Assembly (NCBI GenBank): GCA_008931825.1
Contig: QXVZ01023392.1
Span: 1 to 32,904 of the forward strand
Direction of reading: 5' to 3'
DNA: 32,904 bases
Origin: Phallusia fumigata
Lineage: Eukaryota > Chordata > Ascidiacea > Phlebobranchia > Ascidiidae
This document shows, one piece after another, positions 20,062 to 32,904 of the stretch. Positions within the stretch are counted from its first letter, which is position 1. Each line of letters starts with the position of its first letter. Below the pieces are notes generated by a model that saw only the letters and a program-made list of their open reading frames with translations, made no database searches and was not told where the DNA came from. A program made the translations under genes and the position numbers.

Positions 20062-22828
20062 GCGTTTCTGCCAGCAGAAACAATCATGTCATAAATAGCG
20101 CTGGTAACTATAAGACCCAATGTAATATGGGGTGGGGAATATATCCTCTTTTAATATCGGGTCATAGTGTATGTAGAATGTCTATATATGGTAAGCCACC
20201 CTTCTAGTTGATCAATGACTCAAGTGTCAATGAGCCAATTTTGATACAAATTACTCAATTACCTTCGTGTCAAACAACACACTTTTCTACTAAAAACCAA
20301 GATCATGTCACAAATACATTGTATCAGATTTAAACCTTGTCACATCAATTTATATTATTTATGTTACAGATTCATCTAAACATCCAGGCACTTGCTTTTG
20401 CTGTATATCATTCATCTCTCTCTGTCTCTGTGTGTTCTAGAAACATTTTAAGAGCTATTTTGATTTTAACACGGGTTTTCAGCAAATGTAAATACTATGT
20501 GTGATGTTTAGGCATGAGAATTTTAATGACTGGAAAAAGATAGCAAAAATTTTGTTGGTGTTAATCAAGATTGTGCCATTGATATTTAAAAATGTCAGGA
20601 ATGTTTTTGTTTTTCGGGTTTAAAAAACTTTTACCACAAAATAGTAACAAACCAATGTGGCTCACGGTTATAGACATTTAAAATGTTTAACATGTAGTGA
20701 CAGTTACCCAGTTAACCTGCCCAAATCAGTTACATAGCTTGCCCCAATTAACTAATCTGCTGCTTTTAGGCAGCTTTTCATACTGTCTTGTGCAATTATG
20801 TATGTCATGTATTTAGGTATTGTACATAGCGATGTTATCGTATCCTAACTCGTCAGTCTCACATCCAATCAGTATTTTCAGTGACGATTATCCACAAAGT
20901 GCTTATTCCTATGCTTGTAAAACTACATCAGAGAGAAGTGCTAATATTTTACCAGCATAAAAAATAAATTATTGCAAAACTTTCACCCAAAACCTGAACG
21001 GTACGCTTTTTGGGGGAACTGACTTAGATCTGTGTCCCTTTTCGTAGAAATATACTAACAGAAATTTTTGAAACGTTTGTGCATTGGTGCAAGATACAAG
21101 GAAATATAAATGTACCAAATTTCATGTGCTGTTTTTTTTGTCAGACAGAAAGCTGTTTATTTCTTGATGTAAATCAAGGTCAGTAAAGAGCAGAAAATAA
21201 AATTAAAGAGATAAAGCTAAAGTGTGATATTCTTTTGCAGTTTTTCTGCTTTTTTTCAAACAACATTTTTTGTTAAACTTGGGAATATGGTTTTGTTTTC
21301 GGTTTTGTTAGTCAGGAAGTGGGTACAATACTCGCAATGGAGAAAAGTTGTTAGCTCTATGAAATTACTATATAACATACCATTATTTTTTTAATTTAAT
21401 AGGGAATTAATTCGCAAACGTAAAAAAACAACAACAAACGAAAATTGTAGTTTTGCCAATTATAGATGTTTACAGTGCGTCCGATTTTTGCTCTAGTGCG
21501 CAGCTGGAATCTGCGCAGAAGCGTTGAGGCGTGACGAGGTGTCGAACTTCATTTGGGCAAGGCCGAGTCGAGAAAACTTATTTAAATATTCTTTAAAATT
21601 AAAGGTTGGCAGTGTTATAAACCCAGTTGAGATTATCAAGGCCCTGTATTTTCAAGAAAATAAACGGAAATTTGTTGGTGTCTAAAAGTTGTAGTTTAGT
21701 ATTATCTCAGCGAAAATGGAATGATTTTGAAAAAAATTAGTTGTAAGGGTTTGAATGATAAAAGTTTCAATCTCAGTAGGACAGCAAAGAGAATTTTTAT
21801 GTTCTGTTTTTATTATATTTCCTTTCAAGAAAGTTATGTCAATTTATGTTTTCAGATTTACTTCTAGACTTAGTTTTGCAATTGTCAAAATGTTAACCAA
21901 GCCTAAAAAAGTTACAAAAATGGATGTAACCTTTCCACAACTTTAGTAACATTAAAAACTAATAAACAATTGTAGAAACCTTCATAGTACGGTGAAAAAA
22001 ATTTGTATTGCCCAGAAAATTAATACAATACCCTTTATTGGTAGTTACTGTTTTGTAAATGCTTTTGAAATTATAACTTGAATTAAACTTATATTAGGTC
22101 TTTTACAATGTTTGGAAATAAATCATTTTAATACTTGATTATATTCATCCTGATCCTAACTAATTACAATATTAAGCTTCAGCCTGGTGGTCATTACAAT
22201 TGCTCGTTTTACAGTGACATAAAAGATAATACATTTTATCACCATATTAGTTTTAATAAGATACCCCTACAAAGCTGTATTTCACTAAACTAATAATATG
22301 GTGTTTAAGGTTCAGCAGAGTTTGTTTCTTTTTGTTAGTTGAATAAAACAACAATGTTGAAAGCTGCAAATTTTGCATTGTTATAGATTAAACCTGAGTT
22401 TTTGGTTCAGGTTTAAAAGGATGTGAAAATTGGGTATTGTTACTCTGGGTTTAATTTTTCCTTGGATCGTAACTAAAATGCATTATTCTGGCAGTGTACA
22501 GCACAAGGCCAGGATAAAACTAAACAGAAACAACAGTGTGGTTAATGCTGAAAATATGTTGTGAATTTTTTGAAAGGTTTTTTTAAACCAAATGCTTGAC
22601 TCTTGAATGGGACCAGCAATAATAATTATGTTGTCTGTTGAAAGAATCTTTAATCATTGCTCACTTTATTTTTTTAGAAACTTGTATTCGATGAAAGTAT
22701 GCAACAAACATAAAATCGTAACCAAATTAAGTTTCAACATTGATCGGTTGTCAGTGTAAAATCACATGTTTTTAATGTGAAAACTAATGGACAAATTTGT
22801 TGCTGAAAGTTGGACTTAATCTGCAAAC
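20062..22828. other. Intergenic region between the repeat element and DIAPH
   Basis: No gene is seen in these 2.8 kb. Present are a short CT-rich run near 20415, a CG-rich patch at 21470-21560, and a perfect 10-bp hairpin TTAAACCTGA / TCAGGTTTAA (22388-22397 and 22407-22416). ORFs such as 21755-21946 are short and family-less. The DIAPH promoter and any 5' UTR exons should lie here. Confidence 0.4.
21470..21560. promoter_or_regulatory. CG-rich patch with hairpin, possible DIAPH promoter
   Basis: This short stretch is distinctly richer in CG than its neighbours. It contains TGCGCAG (21497-21503) and CTGCGCA (21511-21517), a perfect 7-bp inverted repeat with a TGACG motif shortly after. It is the only such patch in the 2.8 kb before the DIAPH start codon, 1.3 kb upstream of it. 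Promoter function is inferred from composition and position only. Confidence 0.25.

Positions 22829-32904
<10,076 letters not shown>

Overview
The window looks like nuclear DNA of a tunicate, most likely a Ciona-type sea squirt. Composition is AT-rich, and at least three genes are split by mostly short GT-AG introns. The proteins are typical animal ones, at a divergence from vertebrates that fits a urochordate. The species is inferred from style, not proven.

Layout. (1) Positions 1-5200 have no confidently recognised gene. They hold a tRNA-like SINE head on the minus strand (about 1140-1245), one copy of a dispersed repeat (about 1396-1760), an orphan ORF ending in three 24-bp repeats (1627-2085), and a cluster of TGACG/CRE motifs (3440-4251). 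(2) Positions 5203-7205 on the minus strand hold an intronless copy of the autophagy E1 enzyme ATG7. It is full length against the family but broken by two in-frame stops and one frameshift. (3) Positions 7996-9216 on the plus strand hold an intronless AP-4 complex mu subunit (AP4M1) lacking its N-terminal about 50 residues; an N sits just before the open frame. (4) Positions 9217-12464 are gene-poor, with a CTCF-like palindromic motif and a duplicated coding-like module. (5) Positions 12465-13947 on the minus strand hold a complete five-exon ZMAT2 (Snu23-like spliceosomal zinc finger). It is head to head with (6) NDFIP (Nedd4-family interacting protein), plus strand, 14834-18571, six exons. 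(7) Positions 18896-20061 are a repeat block with 10-bp terminal inverted repeats around about eight copies of a 129-bp tandem unit. (8) From 22829 to the window end on the plus strand lies the 5' part of a diaphanous-type formin (DIAPH): 12 exons, 515 codons, covering the GTPase-binding and FH3/DID region and the start of the coiled coil. FH1/FH2 lie beyond the window.

The genes act in separate housekeeping pathways: autophagy conjugation, TGN vesicle sorting, splicing, ubiquitin-ligase recruitment and actin nucleation. They do not form one system. The best observations are an AT-AC (U12-type) intron in DIAPH whose phase is confirmed by protein alignment, the broken intronless ATG7, and the foldback/minisatellite element after NDFIP.
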